Part shown: piece after piece, positions 1-12,085 of the stretch
Position numbering within the stretch: the first letter of the stretch is position 1
How the letters are laid out: every line of letters starts with the position of its first letter
From: Fragum whitleyi
Lineage: Eukaryota > Mollusca > Bivalvia > Cardiida > Cardiidae
Direction: 5' to 3'
Assembly: GCA_948146395.1 (NCBI GenBank)
Contig: OX411554.1
Location: 41,615,869-41,679,868, forward strand
Length of the DNA: 64,000 nt
Notes under the pieces: model-generated
The model's database searches: none
What the model saw: only the letters and a program-made list of their open reading frames with translations
What the model was told of the DNA's origin: nothing
Position numbers and translations under genes: made by a program

Positions 1-53
1 TATTTTCCCACCTGAAATGGGAGCAAGGATTGAGCATAGATGAGGTTCAATAA

Positions 54-450
54 TTCAGGGTTCAACACGAAGGGGAGTCCGGGAGTCCAAGACCCCTTGT
101 TTACCAGTTTGGACTTCTTCCATTTGCAAATAAGGAGTCCAATGGACTCCAATGGCCATATGAGAATATTTTGAAAAACAAATCCAGAGAGCTTGTTATC
201 TCTAACACTTGCAAAAACTGTAGATCTTTTTACTACATAAGTTATTGAAGAAAACATCATTCTGCTTTCATCTAATAGATGGATATTTTGAAAAAAAAAC
301 CTTATAGGAAGAAAATTGTGGAAAAGAAGAAATTGCTTGTATCTCCCCTTTATGAAAATACAGGACTGCTGCTTTGAGCTTGGACTCCTTAATTTCATGT
401 GAAGAGTCCAATGGACTCCTTAATCCCAGGAATTAGTCTCTAGCCCTGAA
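54..450. repeat. MITE-like element, TTCAGGG...CCCTGAA ends (family L)
   Basis: The ends read TTCAGGG and CCCTGAA as an inverted pair, and several 'gagtcc / ggactcc' words are spread inside. A related copy lies at 24010-24380. Both contain a short GAAGAAATTGCTTG block also found in the TTAA MITE family B. No coding capacity. Confidence 0.55.
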
Positions 451-1344
451 TATGATGCTTATAATAAATTTTAAACACACATAACGACAGCTGGATAACC
501 TTATCATAAATTCCTTCCCAACCTTAAAGTGCTCATCCTATCTGCATTTACATTTTAATTTCACCCAATATAGAATTTGTACAAAATGCAATGATGTTCT
601 GGACTACAATTTCAAACACTTTATCTAATAAATCAGGCTAGAAGGCCATCGAGGCTAGAAAACATTTTGTGGAAAAGAGAAATTGCTTTTATCAAGTAGT
701 TTCTCTAATTCTCACGTTGTTTTCCTCACTATAAATCTTCAAGTTAGTTAAAACTTAGGATTGTATGTTAATGATTTAAATTGGGATTTGGATAAAAATA
801 GAGAAGATCAATCGTCATGGTCTCTTGAGCATTGCCCACTCTAAAATAAAACATTTATGAAGTGAAAGCTGTTCCTATTATCTCCAATTTTGGACAATGA
901 AAGGGTCCATTAAGGGAAATACCACGTTCTATAATGTGCTGCACAATTCCTCCTAAATCGATATAAATGCCCCCACTGGGACCTCTTCACTTTTGTTTAC
1001 AAGACGTGTTCCAACCACGAAGGGTACCCTGGGGACAAAAGATGCGGCGAATAATTCCATAATAGGGGATTACAAGCGAAATGTTGGGCATTCCCAAACA
1101 CTCTTTATAATGAGGAGCGATACATCTGGAAATTGATTTTGATGAAAAATGTCACACTTGCTGACGGCGGAACGAGACAGAATGAGACAAAACGAGACTT
1201 CTTCTCTTCTAAAATGTCATGTAAATTGAAGAGTTTGCTTCTTATTCAGGCAACTGCAAAAAAAGAACTGTCTTGCAACTTAAATGTCTTTACTGTCTCC
1301 AATTTTTTTTTACTTATGTTAACCCTTAGCCTGGTAATATTATT
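451..1344. other. Intronic/downstream sequence, no clear feature
   Basis: AT-rich sequence to the left of the last visible exon. It should be intron, because the expected GATA-finger exon has not been reached. I see no splice-bounded coding block and no repeat with clear ends, apart from short GAAATTGCTT words. Confidence 0.5.
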
Positions 1345-1692
1345 TACAGTCAATCTCGCTCAAGTGACCATGTCTATTAGGCGACCATCTTTATTAAGCA
1401 ACTGTTTTCCAAATCCTCTCAATAAAATCAAAATATTAAAAAGAAGATATGGTTGGTCTTGAAATCATGAAAATGAATCCAATGTTTTTAAAACTCACAA
1501 GAATCGTCTCAATGAGACGATTCTATTGAGTATTAACAATAGAGGATAATTGAGCATTTTGCAATAATATGCATATATTCAATTAAAAAGTATGTTTCTT
1601 ATGAGAAGAAAAATTATTATTAATGGCCATTTTCTCAAATGACCGCTATTTGGCGGTCCCGTTAGTGGTCGCTTAAAACAAGTTTTACTGTA
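1345..1692. repeat. TA-flanked MITE (family D), copy 1
   Basis: Starts TACAGTCAAT.. and ends ..TTTTACTGTA; the inner arms carry 'aagcgacca' words in inverted orientation and a central GTCTCAATGAGAC palindrome. CAGT ends and a TA target resemble Tc1/mariner-derived MITEs (inference). A second copy of similar length is at 44093-44455. Confidence 0.7.
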
Positions 1693-2260
1693 TTCTTTCA
1701 AACCATATGGGACATTCTTACCAATCTGGCTCAAGTTTTTCCCTCAAAAATTAAGAAGAAATTACAGAAGCCAGCGTAGGCTATGATAAGACCACACAAA
1801 AGGTAACTAGAGCTGGGATCAGTAGAATTTTTGTACCCAGATACCAGAGATCTCCTAATTTATTTCATCAACTATATACAGAGGCGGATCCAGAATTTCT
1901 GTAACCGGGGTTAGAACATACAAATTTAGATAAGGTTTTAAGGGGCACAAGTGTTGGGAGTCTGTGACTTACATATAAGTAGCCAGGGTTTTCAAAACTA
2001 TCTTATTTAAATCTGTAGGACCACCTAGACAGCAACTTCAGAAAATAATTAAAAACGGTTTTAAACAGTCTTCTTTCTTTTCTGAAGTTGATCACAAATT
2101 ACAAAGTACTTATGCAAAAGTTGGGTAACGGGTAATGATTCAGGACCCAGTTAGGAACGTTACTCTACCCAATACTGGGGTACTCGAGTACTTGTCCCAA
2201 TTTTATAGGTAACTATACTTGCTTATAGCAAGCAGACTGAGCCAAAGTATATAAACTTAC

Positions 2261-2396
2261 AGAATTCACTGCTAGCTGGACGTTGTGATCGTGTCTGGGC
2301 CCGTTTCACGCCATGTTTACGATGTCGACGATGTGGTCTGTTAGCGGCAGCAGCTGGTGTCTTTTTCCAGTAGTAGTAGTATTCAACCAAATCACC
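2261..2396 (-). CDS. RERE: RERE/atrophin homologue, SANT end and basic linker (last visible)
   Basis: Seventh visible exon, 136 nt; acceptor CTCTTTCCAG and donor GTAAGT on the minus strand. Translation: [20 protein letters not shown], then [15 protein letters not shown] and [10 protein letters not shown], ending with one base of a split codon (phase 1). '[17 protein letters not shown]' closes the SANT domain and opens the Arg/His-rich segment; vertebrate RERE has the same motifs followed by a long basic linker and 'PSSEF'. In the family the next exon carries a GATA-like C4 finger; none was found between 1 and 2260, so it is presumably outside the window. Confidence 0.95.
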
Positions 2397-2499
2397 CTGG
2401 AAAGAGAACAAGTTACATTACCTGATTTTTTCAATTGACTGGGTTTATTGCATTTTCAACATTATTGCAATCAGAGCTGTAGATAGAGTGGGTAATTTG

Positions 2500-2720
2500 G
2501 ATTTCAAACTAAAAATTTCACTAGTCCCCTTGCTAAAACCCTTCCTTGTGGGTACTTATTTGAATTTTCTTGTTAACATTTTTGACTGGTATTACATCCT
2601 CTGATCTGTACCACTGATTGCACTTACATAATAGCAGCTGGTACAGCTATCAATGGTTTACTCATGTTTCTCACACAATGACAACCACAAAATTTCATCC
2701 AGTAGCTGCTAGTCCTATTT
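2500..2720. repeat. Degenerate hairpin-F and SINE-like remnants
   Basis: Contains a worn 'ttgtgggtact.atttgaattttctt' arm of hairpin family F and then a SINE-1-like stretch (AGCAGCTGG, 'tttctcacaca.tgacaaccac'). Too decayed to set ends. Confidence 0.4.
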
Positions 2721-2869
2721 TGGCTTACATGGGCCAATTTGTAGAAGACTAAAGTCATGTGCTACAAAGGTTTAACGAAAGCGGAGTTTCTTCTTTCCTC
2801 AAAATAATCAAGGACAAAAAAAGAATTAGATGTGTTCATACACTAATCCCATATTATTTTCACCATGTC

Positions 2870-3180
2870 AGATGACCTTGATGACTTCCATAGTTGCAGA
2901 TTGGTGCGAGGAAACTTAATGTCCAACAAGACTGTCGCAGGCGGACTAATACCCACAACCTACAAGCACTTGTCCATAATGAAAAGCCATTTTCTATCAA
3001 AGGACCATAATTCTGTCAAAAGTCAATTGATCATAAGCAAAATGTCATTTGCACATCTTTGCCTGATACTGTCAAGTTTGAGTGAAATCGGCCCATTTAG
3101 TTGCTGAGAGATTGAGCGGACACAAAAAAGCTATAGACAGACCAACGGACAGACAAGCTGACTCCTTTATACTCCCAAAA
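2870..3180 (+). repeat. Repeat Q, copy 1
   Basis: About 250 bp are shared with 57841-58075 (matching words 'acaagcacttgtc', 'aaaagtcaattgatcataa', 'ttagttgctgag'). It ends with a GACAGACC..ACGGACAGAC stretch like the right ends of the HINE-like elements, so it may be a remnant of one. An 80-codon open frame over it is incidental. Confidence 0.55.
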
Positions 3181-3419
3181 CTATATTTGAAGTATAATAA
3201 GGGTATTGTTACTTTTTATAGTACTTAAAGACTTCCTAAGTTATGGAAAAATGTTTAGTTGTTTCACTAAATTTGAAGACAGATGAACAGACAAACAGAC
3301 AGGGTAACACAATTTATCATTGATCTATCAATGCATCAGTGCATAAAAATTCCTTCACTGTACATAAAGTTTAAAGAAATCAACAGACTTACCGTCTAAA
3401 CTCCGAAACCCTAGCAAAG

Positions 3420-3860
3420 GGTTAAAAAAACCCACTGAGTTCTGACAATTTAAAATGCAAGCTGCTCTTTTATCAAACACATTCTAGTTTCAATAATACT
3501 TCCCATTTCTTTTGAATATAATTTTATGAGATCTTAATTCGAAAAGATTCAAACTCCCATAATCCCACTCATTTAACTTAAATGCTTTGCAGCTAACAGG
3601 TGCAAGGTTGTTTTTAATCGAAAAAGCGGTGTACAACCATTTTCCATATAACAAGTCTCTCTGGACTTTATAAAACAGTCCATATGATTTTATGCTTAAG
3701 AAAATATAATGGAAAAAGAAGAAATTGCTTGTAACAAGCAATTTTTTCTTTTCACACAATATTTCCTACCACATATTTTTTTTCAAATTTAGCCAATACT
3801 TAATTGCCATTCTCAACTTCTTTCAATTAGTACAGAATTACGTAAAATAGGAAAAGGTTA
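3420..3860. repeat. Diverged TTAA MITE (family B) remnant
   Basis: Carries the family-B central palindrome (GAAATTGCTTGTAACAAGCAA) and flanks with 'gaaaaggtta' near the right end. The rest has diverged from the 31558-31785 reference copy. Confidence 0.5.
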
Positions 3861-4292
3861 AAATTGCACTTTTAGTTTTCTTGGTTTTCTTTTTATCTAG
3901 ATAGCAAGTGCACTTTTATGTTAAATTGAAATTAACTTTGAACTTGAATGAACTGCAACATTTTCTTTTCTAGATAACCAAGGGAGGTCACTTTGTTTCA
4001 AGGGCCACAACCCTAAACTCAGATTACCGTCATTATCACTAAGCTATGCAGGACCAGTCACATATTTTTAACAACTCATTCTCATATATCACTACTTTTT
4101 AATGCCCTTGAATATAAAAGCTTTCTAAAGTAATTTCTTCATTGTTTATAATCTTGTCTAAGTCCCCCAAAAAAAACTTTTATAACTCAACACCTAGAAA
4201 TTGTGGTCTGCAACCAGTGGCTATTAATTGCTAAAATGTTGTACAAAAAGATTCTTCTAGTAACTTTATTGATCTTCATAATGTTGTAGTAT

Positions 4293-4541
4293 ACGTGGGA
4301 CTGTCAATCTAGAGGTCCGATCCCCAACAGCCGCACTCATTCTTTCCGACTATTTGTCTCTCACCAATGGGTTGATAATCGTAGACCTATGTGAGATAGC
4401 AGCTGGAGGCTAGGAAAGGATGTGGTGGTGGTACTGGTGAGAGAAATACCAGGAATCCATTATTAAGTGCTCCAGCTGCTGCAATATAACTGAAATAATG
4501 TTGAAAGAGTCGTAAAACTCCATTCAATCAATTAATCAATC
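4293..4541 (+). mobile_element. SINE-1, 5'-truncated
   Basis: Starts inside the tRNA-like head ('ggactgtcaatctagaggtc') and runs through the body ('tttccgactatttgtctctcac', 'gctggaggctaggaaagga') to a CAATCAATTAATC tail. One of only two plus-strand SINE-1 copies. Confidence 0.85.
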
Positions 4542-5542
4542 TTCAAAGATGATCGAAACACTACTATGAAACAACTATATTACAGGCAGAGATTCGGGAA
4601 AATGCTAATTAAACAAACATTTTCAGTTTGACAGAAAATGCTTACAAATAATGGATCGGTAAAAATGGAAGATAAACACAAGCTGTATGGTGTAAAAACA
4701 AAGTAAGTTAATCTGTCTTCATGGTTCTGCTATAACTTGTCATTCCGCAGGGTAATAAATACCCAAACATACAGCTTTCTGACATTCCACACAAATAGCC
4801 CTGTGTGAGTGGCTTATCAGATCCCTTTACCAGCTAAACCATGTGACAAGATTTTAAACTTATCCTAGATAGAATAATCTGGCCGCTAGACTCTTCTTTA
4901 CAGTATTTTTTTTCTAAGGGTTTTAAATGCAATAGTCATTACAATACTCTCAATTAAGTCCCCTGTCCCTATTCAGCACTAGTTTATATAAAATTGGATA
5001 AAAGAGGCTTGTAATAGAATAAAAACAAAAATATTTTCCGAAAATGCAAACAAAAATGACAGAAGACAGTGTATAAATAGGATAATTGTGACATTTTTAA
5101 GTTCATGAAAATTGAAAAATGTTTGAGCATTTGTGTGACATTTCTATCTTTTACCCATTAATGGCTTTTCAAGAAAAAGTTGTAACTACCTTTATGTTTA
5201 TAGGCAGTTACAACTGTTTCACGCTCAACATTCTGTTACAACTGTTTCACGCTCAACTATCAACATGTACACAAAGCAAACACCGAGACTGGCCAGCACA
5301 GTGAATCAGCACAGTCTGAGCAGTCTTTTCTGCATGCTCCGTAAATAGATAAGGACTTAGACCCCTTTTCAGGTGGTCATTAAAAATTTTTATTGCATGC
5401 ATAGTGTCATTAACCAGGCTGGACAGGAACACCAAAAATTGATTGAAATGTTGCATACAGCTAGCCTCACTTTGTCTTTCAAAACTCTTGGTACTTTACT
5501 TGTTATAATGAGGGATCCATGTAAAACTATCTAAGATGCTAA

Positions 5543-5620
5543 TCGATGGCTCAGCACCAAACAGATGTAACTGCCTATATGTTTATAAGCAGTTACAACT
5601 GTTTTGCACTGAGCCATTGA
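5543..5620. repeat. Full-length hairpin element (family E)
   Basis: A ~77 bp near-perfect palindrome with outer arms TCGATGGCTCAG / CTGAGCCATTGA and inner arms around TAACTGCCTATA. 'GATGGCTCAG' subtype. Confidence 0.85.
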
Positions 5621-5993
5621 CTTACAATAGCTTTGCATTGCCCCCTCTGTAAACCCTCCTTTTCTATAATGTTATTCCATGAACCACTTTCCTGAATCCT
5701 TATTCAAGCTTGTGATTGCGAGGGGATAGATTTACATGATCATTATAAATGACAAAATTATTAAATCAAAATATGATATTTTTTTATGATGTATGTGTTA
5801 ATCAATCAATAGGATTGTTCATCTCTTGGATTCCCAATGCTGATAATGTGTATTGAATATTGATTCATTATTTTCAATGATTCATTCAATAAAATTGATT
5901 GTTTCTAAAATCAATCATATTTAGTGGTCAACGCAAACTAAGCTTAATTGTGAATTATAGTGCTTAAGTCTTGGGTCACCAAATGATAATTTA

Positions 5994-6229
5994 TTAACCC
6001 TTGTCATGCTGAATAAAAATCTTTGCAAAATAAATGTAAAATCAAAGTGTGAAAGCACTGGAAATTACCAAATGTGAGTGAGTATTAATTTCCGAAATGC
6101 ATTGTTTTACACCTTTATGGTTAAAAAATGAAATTCGGGTGGTATGAACTAACATTTGTGAAGGCTGATCTTTGTCTATACCTACTGTCAAAGCAGGGTT
6201 ATTCCGGGTTCAGCATCACAAAGGGTTAA
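5994..6229 (+). repeat. TTAA MITE (family A), copy 1
   Basis: Begins TTAACCCTTGTCATGCTGAA and ends TTCAGCAT..CAAAGGGTTAA: inverted ends flanked by TTAA, as for piggyBac-type elements (inference). It lacks transposase and is ~236 bp. Confidence 0.8.
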
Positions 6230-6510
6230 CACAAAACCAGTTTTGGCATGGAAAGGGTTGATCCTTCAGAATCACGATTGTATGACAATTATTTTCCAAG
6301 CAGGAATGACAACAATGTTTAATACCAACATTAGTGACTGGTAAAATTATGTAGCAGAAAAACTCGTGCAAACAAAAACATGGGCTATATTAGAAACATC
6401 TATGCAATTACATCATAATGTTTATGTAATGTGCTCCCCATGACCTCATCAAACTACAAGATGGCAATTTAACCCATTAACCTACACTACATATAAAGTT
6501 TTGTGGATTA

Positions 6511-6750
6511 TTAACCCTTGTCATGCTGAATAAAAATCTTTACAAAATAAATGTAAAATCAAAGTGCTAAAAGCACTGTAGTTACAAATTGTGAGTGAGT
6601 ATTGATTTCAGAAATGCATTGTTTTACACCTTTCCGTTTTAAAAATGAAATTCAGGTGGTATGAACTAAGATCAGACTGCACATATGTGCAAACTGATCT
6701 TTGTCTATACCTCCTGCCAAAGCAGGAATATTCCGGGTTCAGCATGACAA
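6511..6750 (+). repeat. TTAA MITE (family A), copy 2
   Basis: Same ends and internal 'actaagatcagactgcac' motif as copy 1. Its right end fuses to the next copy ('agcatgacaa|cccttattatgctgaa'), with the shared GGGTTAA lost. Confidence 0.8.
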
Positions 6751-6995
6751 CCCTTATTATGCTGAATATTTTGGCTAAAAAATTTCATCAATATCAAAGG
6801 GCAAAAAGCACTGAAAGTTCCAACTGTAGGTCATTTTTTATTTGATAAAAATTAATCTATTGATAATTCTGGTTTGAAAGTGAGAAACAGGTTGTGTTTA
6901 CTAACATAAGACTGCACATATGTGCTGGCTGATGTTGGTCTATAGCTCCTCCTGCCAAAGCAGGAATATTCCGGGTTCAGCATGACAAGGGTTAA
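6749..6995 (+). repeat. TTAA MITE (family A), copy 3, abutting copy 2
   Basis: Its left end is joined directly to copy 2 and its right end is intact (AGCATGACAAGGGTTAA). Internally it belongs to the subtype with 'ggtttgaaagtgagaaacag' that is also seen at 37805-38051. Confidence 0.8.
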
Positions 6996-7035
6996 GCCCG
7001 TGAAACGGAAAGTTATTGAAGTTTGACCTAGTTTT

Positions 7036-7215
7036 GTTTTGTTTGAATGGATTTAAAGCTGCTTTCAACAGTCTTTGATACATCCCAGAGCCAGAGCACC
7101 TTACAATGGATTTCTGGTATTTCTAACACCAGTACTTCCATTACATCCTTTCTTAGTTGCTATCCGACATAAGCCTATAATTATCCTTTCATTATTGGGA
7201 GACAAATAGTTAGAT
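7036..7215 (-). mobile_element. SINE-1, partial
   Basis: Minus-oriented body ('gaatggatttaaagctgctttcaaca' to 'gggagacaaatagtta'), without a recognisable tRNA head. Confidence 0.75.
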
Positions 7216-7239
7216 AAGATGCGGTAACAGCAAATATTT

Positions 7240-7450
7240 CTGAAATTTGATCTTGCAAGATGACCTTGATCTTGAGCAAATGTGTATCATTAAGATCAAA
7301 CATAAAGCCAAATAAATTATGTCATATTGAATCTTTCATAATAAGGCTTGCAATGATTGTCAATGTCATTTCTAGCTAGTTTTGCAACCAGACAGGTGGA
7401 TAGACAAACAGATAGACAGACAGGCTGACATACAGATCATGATAAAGCTT
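7240..7450 (+). repeat. Remnant of the HINE-like ATGCCCCC family
   Basis: Shares 'gatgaccttgatcttgag', 'atcattaagatcaa', 'agttttgcaaccagacagg' and a GATAGACAGACAGG tract with the elements at 42636, 49946 and 61420. Ends not preserved. Confidence 0.5.
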
Positions 7451-7698
7451 TGGCACACAATTATAATGAACAAGAATTCAGATCAGACTGCACAGATGTG
7501 CAGCCTGAATTTATAATGCATTGCCTATCTTCTACTTAATCTTTGAATGAAAACTTCAGCAAAAGTGGCTTAAATGTCCAAACAAGAGCACCACCTATGG
7601 ATGCCAACACTTTGATACACATGCAAAAAAATGATTGAGTTATCCCCATTGATACACTTGATAGCACTCATGATGGTGAACATTCATCCCAAGTCTCG

Positions 7699-7980
7699 GC
7701 CGCCGTCATAGCGCAGTTGGTAGCGCGTCGGACTGTCAAACTAGAGGTCACGGGTTCGATTCCCGACGGCGGCACTCATTCTTTCCGACTATTTGTCTCT
7801 CACCAATGGGTCGATAATCGTAGATCTATGTGAGATAGTAGCTGGAGGCTAGGAAAGGATGTAATGGTAGTACTGGCGTGAGAAATACCAGGAATCCATT
7901 GTTAGGTGCTCCAGCCGCCGCGATATAACTGAAATAATGTTAAAAGCGGCGTAAAACCCCATTCAATCAATCAATCAATC
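7699..7980 (+). mobile_element. SINE-1, full-length with 12-bp target duplication
   Basis: A tRNA-like head at 7699-7774: 7-bp acceptor stem GCCGCCG/CGGCGGC, D-arm GCGC..GCGC, A box TAGCGCAGTTGG, B box GGTTCGATTCC and final A. The anticodon arm does not pair (TCGGA against ACTAG), so I read it as a SINE promoter, not a working tRNA. The body follows and then an (ATCA)n tail. ATCCCAAGTCTC at 7686-7697 is repeated at 7981-7992, a target duplication that indicates LINE-assisted insertion. It is the best reference copy in the window. Confidence 0.93.
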
Positions 7981-8684
7981 ATCCCAAGTCTCATGATGAT
8001 AACAAGAGAGGTATGACAAAGTTTAAAGTTTGTTACACCAACTACAACATCAACACAAACGACAATAATGTGAACACATTAACATATGTTTGTCTTCCCT
8101 AGCTAAAAAATTTGCAATTTGTTGGAAGATAAAATAAAATTCAACAGGGTAAGGGTTACATTGTAAAATAGGTTTACTTTTGAAAAACATAGCAATAGTT
8201 CCCACATGAAATTGTCAATTAGAGGTCATAAAATTTTAATAGGTAGTTGATTACAAATTGATTTTCACAGGTAAAATCTACTTTAAAGTTAAGTGACTTT
8301 ACAAATAATATAATATACTACACCCTAGATTAATTTTCTCCCGATTTATTCATTAGCAATAAAGATTTTGCGATACTCATTTGGTGGCTTTGTGTTACTG
8401 CCTCTATAATGATGGGGAAAAACAGTTTAATGACTCTTCTCCAAGTTTCATAGAAATCCTACCACATAAAACTGTCATAAAATTATGGTTAGGATAAAGA
8501 ATTAATGGGGAGTAGCTGTGTTATGGGTTATAGTGAATATGTGAAATGTATAATGAACCTTTTTAGGCTGAATATCTTGGACATCATTATACCGTATTTC
8601 CTCATAATGAATGCTCCCAGGGGCAAAGCAAAATACCAACAGGGGACACTTAATTAGGAGAAATATTATAAATTAAAGTTTCAA

Positions 8685-8762
8685 TTCAAGGGGTCAGTGC
8701 AATACTATTGTAAGTGCCTATAAATATATAGTCACTTGCAATACTGTTGCGCTGACCCCTCA
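8685..8762. repeat. Full-length hairpin element (family E)
   Basis: Palindrome of the GGGGTCAGTGCAA / TTGCGCTGACCCC subtype with a TAAGTGCCTATAAATATATAG centre. Confidence 0.85.
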
Positions 8763-9047
8763 ATGTGCGAGTAATGATGTTCAAATGTATTTCAAATTTA
8801 ATATCATTCCCTTAATTTTTAACCTCTTACTTTTTGTGAGTATATAATCTTAGCCCTTCATGCGCTATTCATGACCTATACCTATTGTACACAAAGGATA
8901 GGAATAGATTGAAATCAGCCAGTACAGATGTGCAGTCTGATCTAGGCCTACGCTGGCTACCTTCATAATTGTGAGAAAAACTTCAGTAAGACTGCAATTT
9001 GTACCAAACAAGATTTAAATTTAGCAGGATTAGGGTTTATATTTGTT

Positions 9048-9118
9048 TGAGTGAATGGGGTTTTATGCCCGCCTTCAACATTTTTCAGTTATATCAGGGC
9101 TGCTGGAGCACCTAACAC
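9048..9118 (-). mobile_element. SINE-1, short 3' fragment
   Basis: Only the 3' end (minus orientation) from 'gaatggggttttatgcc' to 'gctggagcacctaaca'; the rest is missing. Confidence 0.7.
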
Positions 9119-9229
9119 CTAACATTCAAGTCAAACCCAAAGATGTACAGTTATAAGTGCAACCCAGATGATAGATTAAAACATCTCATAAATATTGCCT
9201 AATATTACATAGCTACAGATAAAAGGGGC

Positions 9230-9480
9230 ATTTTGGATTTCAAATAAGGTTATAACCACTATACTTATATAAATTCTATGTAGAAGGTACTCATTAGAAT
9301 TCTCTTGTCAAGGCAATTTAAATGAGTACCCATAATATAGGGTTTCATTGAGAAATAACGATTAAGACTGGTTTTATCAGTTCCTTGGAAAGTATCTATG
9401 TAGTAGATAGTGAATGGTATCATCTTGTCCGGTCAACTAATAATGAATACCAACAACATAGTCTCATTGTGGAATAAACA
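9230..9480. repeat. Two hairpin-F elements in tandem
   Basis: Two inverted-repeat units centred near 9311 and 9432. Arms read GTACTCATTAGAATT..CTTGTC / GGCAATTTAAATGAGTACC in the first and a worn equivalent in the second. Flanks 'ttggatttcaaat' and 'tttcattgagaa' recur with every copy of this family. Confidence 0.7.
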
Positions 9481-9742
9481 TCGTAGCTTGGCAAGTATAC
9501 CCCCTTTTCTTAGTTGGCTGTAGAATAACCTTGCATATCAACAGTGTTACTAGCTTGACCAATTTCAGAGAATATGCTAGGTTTTGCATTTAGCTAAGCA
9601 TCACTGTTGTTGTGGCTAGAGGTCTTTTGAATTCTGTGCTTTGTCATGTGTGATATTTCTGGTATTACCAAAGGCATTCAATTGAAACTTGGCACACATG
9701 TTCACTATCAGAAGAGCAGCCTATCAAGGCAGTAATTCTAAA

Positions 9743-9900
9743 TCAGGGTTTTCCATGACCCCCTGTTTCTTTGAATTTGGACCCAACTTTATTTTAAATG
9801 ACCCCCAAAATTGTCAAAGAAATATTCTTTTTCTAGTTTAATGGGGGTCATAATGTGGCAAAATGACTCCCAGTTTTGAACATAGAAGGAAAACCCTGCT
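9743..9900. repeat. Short inverted-repeat element
   Basis: TCAGGGTTTTCCATGACCCC at the left mirrors GGAAAACCCTGCT at the right, with 'gacccccaaaa' / 'atgggggtcat' inside. A MITE-like fold-back with no coding capacity. Confidence 0.6.
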
Positions 9901-9904
9901 AAAT

Positions 9905-12080
9905 ATATATTTTTCCATATTATGCTCCATTTTTACCAACTATGCATCATCCAGCTGAGAAAAGGTACCCATAGGATGAGCTCTGGTTTGAAAACCTTGT
10001 AACTGGAGCTCGATATTATCCATTTTCCTCTACAGAACCAAAATTAAAACATCAAGTTGATATACCATACTAGACAATCATCGATTTTGAAGAACAATTT
10101 TAATATGCTATCATTCCGGTCTTAGACATCTTTATTTCATCCCCCGTTAAAAAGTAGCGAGTTAGAAGACACTTCAATTCAATTTCATATTGAATTCCAC
10201 CAGACTCTAATCCAATCAAACTTCTCTTCAACATTATTCATTAATTCTTCACAGGGTAACAGATAGAATGGCAATTTGGTTTTAAGATCAAAATTACTTT
10301 GGAAAGCATCAACAAACACCTATGTTGTTTCTCATTGGAACCCTATCAATTAGATATTATAGGTTTTTACATTTTTGAAGGCATCAGCATTTGCAGAGAC
10401 AAAAAAAAATGGTTTAAGGCCCGAGTGCAAAGCACGAGCATGTTTAAGCATTTGAAGGTCTCTGCCAATGTTAACACCCGAAAAAATGAAATTTGAGGCT
10501 ATTATTGCATAACAAGATAAATAAGAGTATCAATTCTAACAGAAATTGCGAAACAATTTCATAGAAATAATATAAAACCAGTTACAAACCTACTAATATT
10601 CCGGATCAATTGCATTGTGCATTACCCTATCTATTTTGTTTATACTGATGTTGCTGATGATAAATTTGTGACGTCACACAATTAAATGTGGGATTTAGAG
10701 CAACGTCTTTAGGTATATGCTCCATAATAATGTTGGGACATGATCCATAATAATGTTGGGACATGAATAATTATCGCTAATTTTACTTATCAAAGTGTAC
10801 AGCCTTATAGATTTATCTTTATAGTATTGTAAACAGAATGCATAAAATATCCTTTTTATAAAACTAATAATGAATAAAAATTATATTAGAATTATTCAAA
10901 TTGATTAAAGCGTGTAAGCCCAAATAGCGTATATTTAAGTTAAAAGGCTGCATGGGTGTTAACAGCATTTGAATTTACTGTTTAATCAAAGTTTTCTCCC
11001 TTTAACGCCAAGGTTTTGTCGGTTTACGTATGCCTTAACAACCCAGAAACTTACATTTTATGCAATAATTAATGTAAGTATATGTTCCTTGTAAATAGGG
11101 CTTCATGGAGAAATTATACCATATTGCATTTTCAGACTAAAATTCATTATCTTACATCTGTAGGAAGCAATCTTTTAATTAAGGTTGCTAAATTGAGAAT
11201 GGTTAGAGATTAAGAGGGGACAATTTTGTATATGTGCAAAATTTTCTTACCTCCCAATTGAATATGTGTCACGCCACTGCTTTAAAGTAATATTTTATGG
11301 ATAATAAGAACTAACTCATTCAGTTTGAGCAACAAATAAGATCTTGACACATGAAGACAGCTGCCTATTATAAATGTATTCATATGACTGAGTTATTTCC
11401 TATTTTGAAATCATTTGAAGAATATTTGCAAGTGCTTATATTGGTACTGTACTGATACCAACCAGAAAGTGTCGCTAAGTATGCTGCTTTTCCGATGAAA
11501 TAACAAACCAATCAAAGAACAGTAATCCTGTTCAAGACTGTGGATCCCAGCTCAGTTGTCATCAACTAATAAGATACAGTGGAATCATAACAAGCCTGAT
11601 AGCCAGAGAGGGTTTTTAAACCCTTTCCCTTATTGTTCTAATTTGAAAGATGTCGCACGCAGCAAGATTTATGTAGATGTAATTCTACAAGAAAACATCC
11701 ATTGTGGTAGAAAATGTTGTGGAAAAGGTGAAATGGCTAATGTTGAGAAGATTTTCTTCTTTTTCCAGATCTTTTTCTCAATTGTAGAGGGTGTGTTTTG
11801 AGTAACATATACCCCATAAATTGTTTCTCAAATACTTTTGCTGTTATGGAAACTGTAAAGTTCCTAGCTTAAATTTCAGACAGACAAACAAACAGACACA
11901 TAGTCAGACAGCAGTAAGACAATAAATCCTGATCTATTGATGTGCGGAGCACAAAATTTTTATACGTGAACAGGAAAGCAAAGGTCAAGATCAAGTCAAG
12001 TTCAGAAGGATTAACACCATGTCTCAGATTAATATGTCTCAACATTACAATGTGTTTTGGTACTAATTTGATTTGTTAAG
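9905..12080. other. Intronic sequence, mostly featureless
   Basis: AT-rich intron. The only local structures are a short direct repeat 'ataatgttgggacatga' (10725-10765), a worn family-B-like stretch near 11710-11800, and a GACAGACAAACAAACAGAC tract at 11878. No splice-bounded exon of the gene was found. Confidence 0.5.
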
Positions 12081-12085
12081 TGTTT

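Noticed and set aside
1133..1462. 109-codon open frame on the plus strand
   Set aside because: It overlaps a MITE end, has no splice context, and resembles no known protein.
7699..7774. tRNA gene (GTC anticodon position)
   Set aside because: Acceptor, D and T arms look fine, but the anticodon stem does not pair, and the sequence continues into a SINE body with target duplication; it is a SINE head.
7686..7992. CRISPR-like direct repeat with spacer
   Set aside because: The two identical 12-mers are a SINE target duplication in a eukaryotic intron.
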